A stretch of 64,000 bases of DNA, taken from positions 558,001-622,000 of the forward strand of contig NZ_JABFTX010000001.1 of NCBI RefSeq assembly GCF_021404305.1. The letters run 5' to 3'. The translations under genes were made by a program, and so were the position numbers. This document shows, piece after piece, positions 1 to 9,004 of the stretch (positions are counted from its first letter, which is position 1; every line of letters starts with the position of its first letter). Origin of the DNA: Billgrantia ethanolica (GTDB lineage Bacteria > Pseudomonadota > Gammaproteobacteria > Pseudomonadales > Halomonadaceae). The notes under the pieces were generated by a model that ran no database searches, had not been told where the DNA came from, and worked only from the letters and a program-made list of their open reading frames with translations.

Positions 1-1
1 C

Positions 2-1762
2 CTCGCCGAACTCGAACGCCACCTGAATGAGGCGAGCGTGCGACTGGCCGCCGCCGAGGAGCAGCGCGAGACGCTCAAGCGCCAGGTGGAAGAGACCGAG
101 GCCCAACTGCGTGGCATCTTCAGCGACGGCGAGCGCGACCGTCTGCGTGCCCTGGCGCGCTTCGAAGCGGAAGGCGGCGTCGACTTCATGGTCACTGCCG
201 CCGAAGTGCAGGAGGAGCTGGAAGCCGCTCAGGCCCGGGCGACCCGCCGTGCCGACTTCGACTTCACACGCATTCGCGCCTACCTGGAAGTACGCGACGC
301 CGCCGGCGGCAGCCAGAAGCTCGAGCGCGAGATCGCCCGGGTGCGGCGCGAGCTGGGCGAACTGCGCGAGACGCGCAAGGCCCGTGGGGAAGAGCGCGAC
401 GCCCTGGAGGCGCGCCTGGCCGAGCAGCGCCGGGCGCTGGCCTGCATCGATCAGCTGGCGGTGGAGTGGCTGCGGGTGCTGCGCGACCTGCCCGAGGGCT
501 GGTCGCGGCGTCTGGCGGCGCTGGTCGATCTCGCCGAAGCCAGCCGCTGGCCCGGGGAGGCGGACGACCACGCGGCGCGCAACGTCGCCCTCGAGGCGTG
601 GCACGACATGGTCGCAAGCGAAAGGCAGGGCGAGCTCGACATCGAAGCGCTGGAGGCCTGTCAGCAGACTCTGGTCGATGCCCTGGGTGAACTCAACCTG
701 GGCGAGCAGGCGCGCAACCGCGAGCGCCAGGCGCGCCAGGTCGAGGGCGGCGAGCGCAAGCTGGCCGAGGCCCTGGCCGAAGCGGCCCACAGCCGCATGT
801 TCAGCGACACCGAGCGCGCCCGCCTGGCCGGGCTGACGCACGCCAGCGCCGAGGCGCTGGACGATCTCTCGCGCCTGCACGATCAGTTGGCCGGCCAGCT
901 CGACGACCACAAGGTGCGGGTCGAACGGCTGCACGCCTCTCGTGAGCAGATCGAAGGCACCCTGGTGGAGCGCCTCAGCTCGATCATCTCGGACGCCGCC
1001 GGCAACCTCGACATCCTCAAGCGCGTGGCCAAGAGCAGCGGCGAGGGCGGCGCCTTCTTCGAGGTCAAGGCCGCGCTGATCGGCCCCGACCAGCTACGCG
1101 ACCTGATCGCCACGCTGCTGGCCGACATCGACGAGCACCAGGCCGCCATGCGTCGCCGCGCCGAACGCGACGGTGGCATGGTCGACGGCGAGGCGCGTCG
1201 CCGCGACGACGACCTGCTGCGCCAGATTCGCCGGCGCATCTATCGCGGCCTGTTCCACGACGTGGCGATCCGTCTCAAGCACGACGCCATCCGCCCCCAC
1301 GGACGGCTGTTCTCGCTCAACGAGGAGATGTCGGAGGGCCAGCGCGAGGCGGTGTCGCTGATGTGGCTGGTCAAGCTCTCCGAGTTCGCCATCGAGCGCG
1401 AGCTGCGCGAACTGCCGGGGCATCACCGTCGCCGCGCCCGCACCAGCCGCGAGAGCGTGATCCTGCTCGACGGCCTGTTCTCCAAGCTCTCGCACCGCCG
1501 CCTGATCCAGGACTCGCTGGAGTCGCTGCGCAATACCCGCGGGCGCTTCCAGATGATCGGCCTGATCCACAACCCCAACTACGAGAACGACCCCGACATC
1601 TTCCCCACCTACCTGGTGGGCAGCGTGATCGGTGGCGCTCAGGGGCAGGGCGGCCACGTGATGGTGCGCGACGGCCGCATCGCCGCGCCGGAATCGCTGG
1701 GCCGCAGCGTCGGCGAGGCCAGCCTGTTCGGTATCCACGTCAGCGAGCCGGAGCCAACCTGA
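2..1762 (+). CDS. SMC/Rad50-like coiled-coil ATPase, C-terminal part (5' end outside window)
   Basis: Open from the first base, so only the last 586 residues are visible. Most of it is charged heptad-like coiled coil rich in Glu, Arg, Ala and Leu (about nt 2-1250). The C-terminal ATPase lobe follows: an ABC-signature-like MSEGQREAVSLMW near nt 1327-1365, then a hydrophobic strand ending VILLDGLFSK near nt 1457-1486. That strand resembles Walker B but has DG where most SMC/ABC proteins have DE. Walker A would lie upstream of the window. The architecture suggests a DNA-handling ATPase of the SMC/Rad50/Mks type, but I cannot name the family, and partner subunits would lie upstream. The next gene starts 40 bp downstream. 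Confidence 0.7.
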   Translation, partial: LAELERHLNEASVRLAAAEEQRETLKRQVEETEAQLRGIFSDGERDRLRALARFEAEGGVDFMVTAAEVQEELEAAQARATRRADFDFTRIRAYLEVRDAAGGSQKLEREIARVRRELGELRETRKARGEERDALEARLAEQRRALACIDQLAVEWLRVLRDLPEGWSRRLAALVDLAEASRWPGEADDHAARNVALEAWHDMVASERQGELDIEALEACQQTLVDALGELNLGEQARNRERQARQVEGGERKLAEALAEAAHSRMFSDTERARLAGLTHASAEALDDLSRLHDQLAGQLDDHKVRVERLHASREQIEGTLVERLSSIISDAAGNLDILKRVAKSSGEGGAFFEVKAALIGPDQLRDLIATLLADIDEHQAAMRRRAERDGGMVDGEARRRDDDLLRQIRRRIYRGLFHDVAIRLKHDAIRPHGRLFSLNEEMSEGQREAVSLMWLVKLSEFAIERELRELPGHHRRRARTSRESVILLDGLFSKLSHRRLIQDSLESLRNTRGRFQMIGLIHNPNYENDPDIFPTYLVGSVIGGAQGQGGHVMVRDGRIAAPESLGRSVGEASLFGIHVSEPEPT

Positions 1763-1802
1763 GCCGATTCAACGTCCGAAATACAACGGATAGGAGAGAG
1801 CC

Positions 1803-2108
1803 ATGCACGTCATCATCGATCTCTGCGTCGTCCCGCTGGGGGTGGGCGTGTCGGTCTCACCGCAGATCGCTGCCTGTCAGCGGGTGATCGAGGCCTCGGG
1901 CCTCGAGCACCACATGCATGCCTACGGCACCAACATCGAAGGGCCGTGGGACGAGGTGATGGCGGTGGTCAAGCGCTGCCACGAGGTGGTGCACGAGATG
2001 GGCGCGCCGCGCATCACCACCACCATCAAGCTGGGCACCCGCACCGACCGCGAGCAGTCCATGGCCGACAAGGTGTCGAGCGTAGAAAACAAGCTACGTG
2101 GTTCCTGA
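1803..2108 (+). CDS. MTH1187/YkoF-type thiamine-binding family protein
   Basis: A 101-residue protein that looks like the MTH1187 (DUF77) family: small ferredoxin-fold proteins that bind thiamine or related ligands and form oligomers. Visible family features are the opening hydrophobic strand (IIDLCVVPLG), the GVSVSPQIAAC segment and the central HAYGTNIEGPWDEVM block. The AGGAGAG-like ribosome site before ATG 1803 supports the start. It follows the coiled-coil ATPase by 40 bp and may be co-transcribed, but no functional link is known. The exact ligand cannot be read from sequence. Confidence 0.8.
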   Translation: MHVIIDLCVVPLGVGVSVSPQIAACQRVIEASGLEHHMHAYGTNIEGPWDEVMAVVKRCHEVVHEMGAPRITTTIKLGTRTDREQSMADKVSSVENKLRGS

Positions 2109-2113
2109 TTCGC

Positions 2114-3049
2114 TCATGCCGTGGATAGCGGCGTGAGCCAGGCATCGCCCAGGCGCAGCAGGTGGTCGGTGAGGGCGTCGAGCACCTTGCCGCCCTGGCG
2201 CCAGTGGTGCCAGTAGAGCGGTACGTCGATGACATGGCCCGGCGAGAGATCGACCAGCCTTCCTTCGGCCAGGTGCGGGCCGGCGTCGATCTCCTGCAAG
2301 CGGCCTTCGCTCAGTTCGCGTTCGGCTTGGCGCTCCGGCACCATGCCGTAGCCAAGACCGGCCAGGGCCAGGCCGACGAAACCCTCCGAAGAGGGGCAGA
2401 GGTGATGGGGGAAGGGCGGCTCCACGCCGTGCTGGGCCAGATAGCGGTGCTGCAGGCGGTCGTCGGGGCCGAACACGATGGCCGGCGCCCGGCGCAGCGC
2501 CTCCGGGGTGACGCCATCGGCGAAATGACGCGCCACGAAGGCGGGGCTGGCCAGGGCGCGATAGCGCATGCTGCCCAGCGGATAACTGCGCGCGCCTTGC
2601 ACCGGCGTGGGCGAGTCGCAGATGCAGCCGGCCACGTCACCGTCGCGCATGCGCTTGAGCGCCACCTCCTGATCTTCCACCACCAGATCGAACAGCACGG
2701 GGTGTTCCTCGCAGAAGCGTCCGATGGCCTCCGGCCACCAGGTGGCCAGGCTGTCGGCGTTGATCGCCAGGCGCAGGCGCTGCTCGCCGCTGCCGAGCGC
2801 CGGCACCTCACCGAGCAGGTCGCCTTCCAGCAGGCGCACCTGCTGGGCATGGTTGAGCAGTTTCCGCCCCAGCGGGGTGGGAGCGAGGCGTGGGCTGCGC
2901 ACCAGCACCGGCTGGCCCAGGCGTGCCTCGAGCAGCTTGATACGCTGCGACACCGCCGATTGCGTGAGCCCCAGGTATCGCGCGCCGCGTTCGAAACCGC
3001 CTTGATCGATCACCGCCATCAGTGCTTCGAGCAGTTTGTAGTCCAGCAT
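2114..3049 (-). CDS. argP: LysR-family regulator ArgP
   Basis: A 311-residue LysR-type regulator. The N-terminal winged helix reads MLDYKLLEALMAVIDQGGFE then ARYLGLTQSAVSQRIKLLE, which is the ArgP/IciA pattern. The substrate-binding domain occupies roughly residues 90-300. ArgP senses lysine and arginine and activates the arginine exporter gene argO in enterobacteria. Here the divergent neighbour 95 bp away is exactly that exporter, which supports the name. I chose the ATG at 3049 because the longer open frame upstream (to 3421) would run through the argO coding region. The intergenic 3050-3143 should hold both promoters. Confidence 0.9.
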   Translation of the reverse strand: MLDYKLLEALMAVIDQGGFERGARYLGLTQSAVSQRIKLLEARLGQPVLVRSPRLAPTPLGRKLLNHAQQVRLLEGDLLGEVPALGSGEQRLRLAINADSLATWWPEAIGRFCEEHPVLFDLVVEDQEVALKRMRDGDVAGCICDSPTPVQGARSYPLGSMRYRALASPAFVARHFADGVTPEALRRAPAIVFGPDDRLQHRYLAQHGVEPPFPHHLCPSSEGFVGLALAGLGYGMVPERQAERELSEGRLQEIDAGPHLAEGRLVDLSPGHVIDVPLYWHHWRQGGKVLDALTDHLLRLGDAWLTPLSTA

Positions 3050-3143
3050 CAGTAATGTTAATCCCCAAGTTCGTTTATTTATTTCTCTTATCATCGTGGC
3101 GAGCTTAGCCTTGGCGGCATCGACTTGCCAGGGAGAAAGAACG

Positions 3144-3752
3144 ATGTGGTTGTCATGGCTCAACGGGTTGCTGATCTGCGCCGGACTGATCGTCGCCATC
3201 GGTGCCCAGAATGCCTTCGTGCTGCAGCAGAGCCTGCGCCGGCAGCATGCCTGGCTGGTGGCCGGGGTCTGTGCACTGTGCGACTGGCTGCTGGTCGGTG
3301 TCGGCGTGCTGGGCCTGGGCATATTGATCGCCCAGCAGGAAACGCTGATGGAAGTGGCCCGTTGGGCCGGTGCCGCCTTCCTGGCCTGGCAGGCATCGCT
3401 GGCGTTTCGTCGGGTCTTCATCGGTCAGGCACTGGTAGCGGGTGGCGGCGGCATCCAGTCGTGGCAGGCCGCTCTGGCGGCAACGCTGGCGGTGACCCTG
3501 CTCAATCCGCAGGTCTATCTCGAGACCGTGGTACTGCTCGGTGCCATCGGCGCGGTGCAGCCGAGCCCGCTGGGCTTCTTCATCGGTGCGGCGATGGCCT
3601 CGTTCGGCTGGTTCTTCGGCCTGGCCGCGGCGGCGGGCTGGCTGGCGCCACGGCTGGCCAGCCCCAGAGTGTGGCGTGCCATCGACCTGGTGATCGGGCT
3701 CATTCTGGCCTGGGTGGCGTGGAGGTTGGCGAGTGGCTCCATGATGCCTTAG
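3144..3752 (+). CDS. argO: LysE/ArgO-family arginine (lysine) exporter
   Basis: A 202-residue inner-membrane protein with about six hydrophobic segments. It starts MWLSWLNGLLICAGLIVAIG followed by AQNAFVLQQSLRR, the LysE/ArgO signature, and carries the conserved NPQVYLETVVLLG motif mid-protein. The family exports basic amino acids by proton exchange and prevents toxic arginine or canavanine build-up. The start at 3144 has a GGGAGAAAG ribosome site 5 bases upstream; an in-frame ATG at 3096 lacks one. It is divergent from argP, the standard regulator-exporter pairing. Confidence 0.9.
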   Translation: MWLSWLNGLLICAGLIVAIGAQNAFVLQQSLRRQHAWLVAGVCALCDWLLVGVGVLGLGILIAQQETLMEVARWAGAAFLAWQASLAFRRVFIGQALVAGGGGIQSWQAALAATLAVTLLNPQVYLETVVLLGAIGAVQPSPLGFFIGAAMASFGWFFGLAAAAGWLAPRLASPRVWRAIDLVIGLILAWVAWRLASGSMMP

Positions 3753-3761
3753 TGGCTCCGG

Positions 3762-3779
3762 TGTAAAGATGGCTTTACG
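3762..3779. promoter_or_regulatory. TyrR/PhhR-type box, distal
   Basis: TGTAAA-GATGGC-TTTACG matches the TyrR consensus TGTAAA-N6-TTTACA at 11 of 12 positions. It sits 240 bp before hppD. TyrR and its pseudomonad form PhhR control aromatic amino acid genes, so the site fits the downstream gene. No TyrR gene is in the window. Confidence 0.65.
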
Positions 3780-3833
3780 CCCTGTCACGATATCGCACCG
3801 CCCGAAGTGCGCTGTCGTCGCACCTGGATCGGC

Positions 3834-3851
3834 TGTAAGGATTCTTTTACA
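3834..3851. promoter_or_regulatory. TyrR/PhhR-type box, proximal
   Basis: TGTAAG-GATTCT-TTTACA, also 11 of 12 matches to TGTAAA-N6-TTTACA. Its centre lies 72 bp from the distal box. The pair lies between argO and hppD in a 266-bp gap that otherwise holds only the hppD promoter region. Confidence 0.65.
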
Positions 3852-4018
3852 TGGCGCTGGCGAGTTATCCCCAGCGGGCGCTGCCAAAGGTGCTTGCGGG
3901 GCGTTTCTCGGGGAGAGGGCGCGCACTAGTCTGGAGTCACCCGTTGGCACCTCGAGGGGTGCCGAACCCGACGCAGACACTGCGCTTGCACAATAACGTC
4001 CACCCCCTGGAGGAAACA

Positions 4019-5119
4019 ATGAACGCACCCGCCAAGACCGTTTCACCGATCTCACAAGACAATCCGATCGGTACCAACGGCTTCGAGTTCGTCGAGTACA
4101 GCGCACCCAGCGCCGAAGGCATCGAGGAACTGCGCGCGCTGTTCAACCGCATGGGCTTCACCGAGACGCGCAAGCACCGCTCCAAGCAGGTGTTCCTGTT
4201 CCAGCAGGAGAACGTCAACTTCGTGCTCAACGCCGAACCGGACAGCCACGCGGCCGAGTTTGCCAAGGTGCACGGCCCCTGTGCCTGCGCCATGGCGTGG
4301 AAGGTGGCCGACGCCAAGCAGGCCTTCGAGTATGCCCTGGCCCACGGCGCCGAGGCGGTGGAGAATCCGGTCGGTCCCGGCGAGGTGGGCATTCCCGCGG
4401 TACGCGGCATCGGTGGCTCGCTGCTCTACTTCGTCGACAACAAGGTCGACAGCGAAGGCCGTACCATCTACGACATCGACTTCGAGCCGATTCCCGGCCG
4501 TTCGCCCAACGACAACAGCGTGGGTCTGAAGGTGCTCGATCACCTGACCCACAACGTCGACCGCGGCCAGATGGACAAGTGGGCCGATTTCTACACCGAG
4601 ATCGCCAACTTCCGCGAGAACCGCTACTTCGACATCAAGGGCAAGAAGACCGGCCTGCACTCCCGCGCCATGACCGCCCCCTGCGGCAAGATGCACATCC
4701 CGATCAACGAGTCCGCCGACGATAGCTCGCAGATCGCCGAGTTCCTGCGTGAGTACAACGGTGAGGGTATCCAGCATCTGGCCATGGCCACCGACGACAT
4801 CTACGCCACCGTGCGGGGCCTGCGCGCCAACGGCGTGACCTTCCTCACCACCCCGGACACCTACTACGAGAAGGTCGACACTCGCGTGCCCAACCACGAG
4901 GAGAACGTCGAGGATCTGCGCGAGCTGAGCCTGCTGATCGACGGCGGTCCGGACGAGGGCGTACTGCTGCAGATCTTCACCGAGACCGTGATCGGTCCGA
5001 TCTTCTTCGAGATCATTCAGCGCAAGGGCAACGACGGTTTCGGCGAGGGCAACTTCAAGGCCCTGTTCGAATCCATCGAAGAGGATCAGATCCGGCGTGG
5101 CGTGCTCAAGGCCGACTGA
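4019..5119 (+). CDS. hppD: 4-hydroxyphenylpyruvate dioxygenase
   Basis: A 366-residue non-haem iron dioxygenase that converts 4-hydroxyphenylpyruvate to homogentisate in tyrosine catabolism. It has two vicinal-oxygen-chelate domains. The expected iron ligands are visible as His in LDHLTHNV, His in GIQHLAMATDD and Glu in IFFEIIQRKG near the C terminus. Length matches the bacterial enzyme. ATG 4019 has an ideal GGAGGAAAC ribosome site; longer upstream frames run through the TyrR boxes. No hmgA or other homogentisate genes are adjacent, so the rest of the pathway must be elsewhere. Confidence 0.95.
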   Translation: MNAPAKTVSPISQDNPIGTNGFEFVEYSAPSAEGIEELRALFNRMGFTETRKHRSKQVFLFQQENVNFVLNAEPDSHAAEFAKVHGPCACAMAWKVADAKQAFEYALAHGAEAVENPVGPGEVGIPAVRGIGGSLLYFVDNKVDSEGRTIYDIDFEPIPGRSPNDNSVGLKVLDHLTHNVDRGQMDKWADFYTEIANFRENRYFDIKGKKTGLHSRAMTAPCGKMHIPINESADDSSQIAEFLREYNGEGIQHLAMATDDIYATVRGLRANGVTFLTTPDTYYEKVDTRVPNHEENVEDLRELSLLIDGGPDEGVLLQIFTETVIGPIFFEIIQRKGNDGFGEGNFKALFESIEEDQIRRGVLKAD

Positions 5120-5127
5120 TCCAAGTC

Positions 5128-5163
5128 ACGGCTCCCGTTCCATCGGACGGGAGCCGTTTTTTT
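5128..5163 (+). terminator. Rho-independent terminator of hppD
   Basis: A perfect 11-bp stem (ACGGCTCCCGT with ACGGGAGCCGT) with an 8-base loop, followed by seven T residues, 8 bp after the hppD stop. It separates hppD from the transporter gene. Confidence 0.9.
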
Positions 5164-5227
5164 GTCTGTCCTCAGGCAGATGTCATGAAATTACAATGCT
5201 AGACAATAAATGACGTTGCAAACCTGA

Positions 5228-5246
5228 CAATATGGCGGGCATATTG
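5228..5246. promoter_or_regulatory. Inverted repeat before the sodium symporter gene
   Basis: CAATATG-GCGGG-CATATTG is a perfect 7-bp inverted repeat with a 5-bp spacer, 38 bp before the symporter ATG. It could be an operator. It does not match the TyrR consensus and I cannot assign a regulator. Confidence 0.4.
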
Positions 5247-5283
5247 CTGCGTCCGCGCGATAACAACTCCCCCTGGTGACACG

Positions 5284-6744
5284 ATGACGACTACCCAACA
5301 ACCTCGCGCTCAGTGGCTGGGCCGCTGGGGCTTCGTGCTGGCGGCGACCGGTTCTGCCGTCGGCCTGGGCAACATCTGGAAGTTTCCCTATATCACCGGC
5401 GAGCACGGCGGCGGCGCCTTCGTGCTGGTCTATCTGGCCTGCATCCTGGCGGTGGGTGTGCCGGTGATGATGACCGAGATCGCCTTTGGCCGGCGCGGCC
5501 GCGGCAGTCCCATCGATGCGGTACGCCGCGTGGTGACGGAATCGGGGCGGTCGCCGCTGTGGTCGCTGCTGGGCTGGATGGCGATGCTGGCCGGCTTCAT
5601 GATCCTCTCCTTCTACGTGGTGGTGGCCGGCTGGTCGTTCTCCTATCTGTGGAAGATGTTGACCGGTCAGCTCGCCGGCAGCGGCGTGGACGACATGGTG
5701 GCGATCTTCGTCGCCAACAACGAGAACCCCTTCAACCTGGGCTTCTGGAGCACCCTGGTGACTCTGCTGACCATGCTGATCGTGGGCAAGGGGGTGCAAG
5801 CGGGCATCGAGCGCAGCGTCAGTTGGATGATGCCCGGCATGGTCATCATGCTGCTCATACTGATCGGCTATGGCGTGTTCTCCGGCGGCTTCGGCGAGGC
5901 GTGGCGTTTCCTGTTCTCGTTTAATGCCGGCAGCCTGACCAGCGATGGCATGCTGGCCGCCCTGGGTCATGCCTTCTTTACCCTGTCGCTGGCCTCGGGG
6001 GCCATCCTCACTTACGGCAGCTACCTGCCGTCGCGCACGTCCATTGCGCGCACCACTTTCAGCGTGGCGATTGCCGATACCCTGGTGGCGCTGATGGCGG
6101 GGCTGGCGATCTTCCCCATCATATTCGCCAACGGCATGAACCCCGGCGAGGGGCCGGGCCTGATATTCATGAGCCTGCCGTTGGCGTTCCAGGCCATGCC
6201 GCTGGGCACGCTGTTCGGCATCCTGTTCTTCGTCATGCTCTCCATGGCGGCGCTGACCTCGTCGATCTCCATGGTCGAGGCCACCGTCTCCTGGCTGGTG
6301 GACAACAAGGGCATCAGCCGACGTACGGCGGCCTGGGGCACCGGGCTCGTGCTGTGGCTGGTGAGCACCCTGGCGATGCTGTCGTTCAATCTGGGGGCGG
6401 ACTGGACCCTGGCTGGCCGCCACTTCTTCGACTGGCTGGATTACCTCACCTCGCGCTGGATGATGCCGCTGGGCGGCCTGGGCATGGCGCTGCTGGCCGG
6501 CTTCGTGCTGAAGAGCGAGAGCTTCCGCGAGGAGCTGGGCCTCTCGGCCCACTGGCACGCGCTGTGGCTGTTCATGGTGCGCTACGTCAGCCCGCTGGGC
6601 ATTCTGGTGATCTTCGTCGATGCGTTGGGTATCGCGCGTCTGGAGTTAGGCATGCACTGGCCCTGGCTGCTGGGCGTGCTGGCGCTGATCACCCTGCTCG
6701 GCGAGCTGGTGAGCCCGCGGCTGAGGCGTACTCTTGCCGGCTGA
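5284..6744 (+). CDS. Sodium-dependent symporter, NSS/SNF family
   Basis: A 486-residue inner-membrane protein with the neurotransmitter:sodium symporter fold. The first helix region GFVLAATGSAVGLGNIWKFP carries the family's sodium and substrate-binding motif, followed by GGGAFVLVYLACI. About 11-12 membrane helices are visible, as in bacterial members. Bacterial relatives transport amino acids with sodium (LeuT, the tyrosine carrier Tyt1). The position next to hppD makes an aromatic amino acid a reasonable substrate guess, but the hppD terminator separates the two and nothing in the sequence proves it. Confidence 0.88.
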   Translation: MTTTQQPRAQWLGRWGFVLAATGSAVGLGNIWKFPYITGEHGGGAFVLVYLACILAVGVPVMMTEIAFGRRGRGSPIDAVRRVVTESGRSPLWSLLGWMAMLAGFMILSFYVVVAGWSFSYLWKMLTGQLAGSGVDDMVAIFVANNENPFNLGFWSTLVTLLTMLIVGKGVQAGIERSVSWMMPGMVIMLLILIGYGVFSGGFGEAWRFLFSFNAGSLTSDGMLAALGHAFFTLSLASGAILTYGSYLPSRTSIARTTFSVAIADTLVALMAGLAIFPIIFANGMNPGEGPGLIFMSLPLAFQAMPLGTLFGILFFVMLSMAALTSSISMVEATVSWLVDNKGISRRTAAWGTGLVLWLVSTLAMLSFNLGADWTLAGRHFFDWLDYLTSRWMMPLGGLGMALLAGFVLKSESFREELGLSAHWHALWLFMVRYVSPLGILVIFVDALGIARLELGMHWPWLLGVLALITLLGELVSPRLRRTLAG

Positions 6745-6817
6745 GTGCTTGCCTGTCGTCGAGCTTGGCGCTAATGTCGGGCCGGTTCGTTGGGAACGTC
6801 CTTCGAGGTGAAGAGAG

Positions 6818-7207
6818 ATGATCAGAGTCGCGCTCGTGTTGTTCATGGCCGTGCTGATCGCCGGCTGCGCCGGACGCGGCGGCGGACAGGGCGAGCGCGT
6901 CTCGGCATCGTCCGGCTGGAACGGTGAGCAGGGCCAGGCTTCGTTCTATGCCGACCGCTATCACGGCCGCCAGACCGCCAGCGGCGAGCGCCACGACCGC
7001 AACGCGCTGACGGCGGCCCATCGCAGCCTGCCGTTCGGCACCCATGTGCGCGTCACGCGGCTGGACAACGGTCGTGAGACGGTGGTGCGCATCAACGACC
7101 GCGGCCCCTTCGTGCGCGGCAGGGTCATCGACGTCTCGCGCCGCGCGGCGGAGGAGCTGGACATGATCGGGCCCGGTGTGGTGAACGTGCGCCTGACGCC
7201 GGAGTGA
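6818..7207 (+). CDS. RlpA-like septal ring lipoprotein (double-psi beta-barrel)
   Basis: A 129-residue lipoprotein. The signal peptide ends in the lipobox LIAGC (Cys at residue 15). The mature part is a double-psi beta-barrel typical of Rlp[19 protein letters not shown], then [14 protein letters not shown], and [19 protein letters not shown]. RlpA cleaves peptidoglycan strands lacking stem peptides at the septum in Pseudomonas. This protein lacks the C-terminal SPOR domain of full RlpA, so its localisation may differ. The downstream histidine kinase gene seems unrelated. Confidence 0.85.
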   Translation: MIRVALVLFMAVLIAGCAGRGGGQGERVSASSGWNGEQGQASFYADRYHGRQTASGERHDRNALTAAHRSLPFGTHVRVTRLDNGRETVVRINDRGPFVRGRVIDVSRRAAEELDMIGPGVVNVRLTPE

Positions 7208-7282
7208 GCGAGCCCGGCCGGCGGATGCCTCGGCCGTCCAGCCATGCGACAATGACGCTTTCGTTCACGTCGGGCTTCGCTC

Positions 7283-8980
7283 ATGTCATCCCCGCGCAGT
7301 GAATCCATTGCCGAGCTTCAGAGTCTGCGCCGCGGACGTGCGCGGCGCAGCTGGCTGACGCGCAGTTTCCGCCTGCAGGTGATGTTGCTGGTAGGTGTGC
7401 TGCTGGCTGCCATGTTGCTGGCTCAAGGCGCCTATCTCAATCATCGCAAGGGCGAGATCATCAGCCACCAGATGGGCGAGCGCGCGCTGGCCGTGGCGCT
7501 CAGCGTGGCCAGCATCCCCGAGCTGATCGCCGCCTTCGACGACCCCGATCCGAGCGCCACCATCCAGCCCATCGCCGAACGCATCCGTCGCGAGACCGGG
7601 GCCCGCTACGTGGTGGTGGGCAATACCGAGAGCCTGCGCTATTCCCACCCCCTGCCGGAGCGCCTGGGCGAGTCCATGGTCGGCGGCGACAACGACCGCG
7701 CGCTGCTGCACGGCGAGTCCTACGTCTCCGAGGCGGTCGGTTCACTGGGCAAGGCGATGCGCGGCAAGACCCCGGTATTCGATGCCGAGGGCAACATCAT
7801 CGGTATCGTCTCTGTGGGCTTCATGCTCGACCGCGTGGCCATGGACGTGGTCGAGCACACCAGTCTGGGCTGGTGGCTGGTGGCGCTGATGATCGTGCTC
7901 GGCTTCGCCGGTGCCTATCTGCTCTCACGCCATCTGAAGAAGGTGATCCTCGGCCTGGAGCCCTACGAGATCGCGCGGCTGGCGATGGAGAAGGAGGCGA
8001 TCCTGCAGTCGATTCACGAAGGGATCCTGGCGGTGAACCGCGAAGGGCAGATCACCCTGGTGAACCAGCAGGGCCGACGCTTCCTCGGCCTCCCACCCGA
8101 AGAAGAGGTGCTGGGGCGGCCGATCCAGGAGCTGGTGCCCAACTCGCGTCTCTCAGAGGTACTGGAACGGGGCGAGCGGCAGTTCGATCAGGAGATGTGG
8201 CTGGGCGATCATCCCGTGGTGGTCAACCGGGTGCCGATCGTCGACGCCGGCGAAGTGGAGGGGGCGGTGGCGACGTTCCGCAGCCGTCGCGAGATCGTCG
8301 AGCTCTCCGATGCGTTGAGCGCTGCCAGCCGCGACGTGGATATGCTGCGTGCCCAGGCTCACGAGTATTCCAACAAGCTTTACACTATCTCGGGCATGCT
8401 CCAGCTCGACAGGGTCGAAGACGCTCTGGCGCTGATCCATCAGGAGAGCGAGCGCCAGCAGGCCCAGATGACCTTCCTGATGAAGCATGTGGCCGACCCG
8501 GTGGTCAGCGGCACGCTGCTGGGCAAGCTGACCCGGGCACGGGAGCTCGACGTGCATCTCGAGATCGATGAGCAGAGCTCGCTCTCCACTCCGTTGACCC
8601 TTACCGGTCAGGAGGTCGTCATGACGGTGATCGGCAACCTGATCGACAACGCGTTCCATGAGGTGCGTAAAGGTGGTGCAAAGGGCCAGGTGCGACTGTT
8701 CTTTACCGATCTTGGTGAGCAGATGCTGATCGAAGTAGAGGACAACGGCCCCGGCGTGCCACCCGAACACGTCGAGGCGATCTTCAAGGAAGGCTTTTCC
8801 ACCAAACCCGGCAAGCACCGCGGTATCGGTCTGGCGTTGGTCAGTCGCTTGTGTCGCGAACATGGTGGAGCGATCACGCTGGAGGAGAGCGAGCTTGGCG
8901 GTGCCTGTTTCACGGTGGTGCTCTCTCGCTCCTTGTGCCGCACCTTGCAGCCGGTGCAAGCCGACCACCCATTATCATAA
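7283..8980 (+). CDS. CitA/DcuS-type sensor histidine kinase
   Basis: A 565-residue membrane sensor kinase. A first transmembrane helix (about residues 31-48) precedes a periplasmic Cache-like domain (to about 190) with the SVGFMLDRV stretch typical of CitA/DcuS sensors. A second helix (about 195-215) leads to a PAS domain (about 235-330). The kinase core follows, with a non-classical H-box (QAHEYSNKLYTISGML) and ATP-binding motifs NLIDNAFHEV, DNGPGVP and GIGLALVSR. The response regulator starts 24 bp downstream and the tctCBA transporter follows, so citrate or another tricarboxylate is the likely signal. Confidence 0.9.
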   Translation: MSSPRSESIAELQSLRRGRARRSWLTRSFRLQVMLLVGVLLAAMLLAQGAYLNHRKGEIISHQMGERALAVALSVASIPELIAAFDDPDPSATIQPIAERIRRETGARYVVVGNTESLRYSHPLPERLGESMVGGDNDRALLHGESYVSEAVGSLGKAMRGKTPVFDAEGNIIGIVSVGFMLDRVAMDVVEHTSLGWWLVALMIVLGFAGAYLLSRHLKKVILGLEPYEIARLAMEKEAILQSIHEGILAVNREGQITLVNQQGRRFLGLPPEEEVLGRPIQELVPNSRLSEVLERGERQFDQEMWLGDHPVVVNRVPIVDAGEVEGAVATFRSRREIVELSDALSAASRDVDMLRAQAHEYSNKLYTISGMLQLDRVEDALALIHQESERQQAQMTFLMKHVADPVVSGTLLGKLTRARELDVHLEIDEQSSLSTPLTLTGQEVVMTVIGNLIDNAFHEVRKGGAKGQVRLFFTDLGEQMLIEVEDNGPGVPPEHVEAIFKEGFSTKPGKHRGIGLALVSRLCREHGGAITLEESELGGACFTVVLSRSLCRTLQPVQADHPLS

Positions 8981-9004
8981 TGCCAACATCCGTGGGGGGA
9001 GATA

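Noticed and set aside
3153..4106. A 317-codon reverse frame across argO and the hppD leader
   Set aside because: It overlaps argO fully and the TyrR boxes, and shows no protein features.
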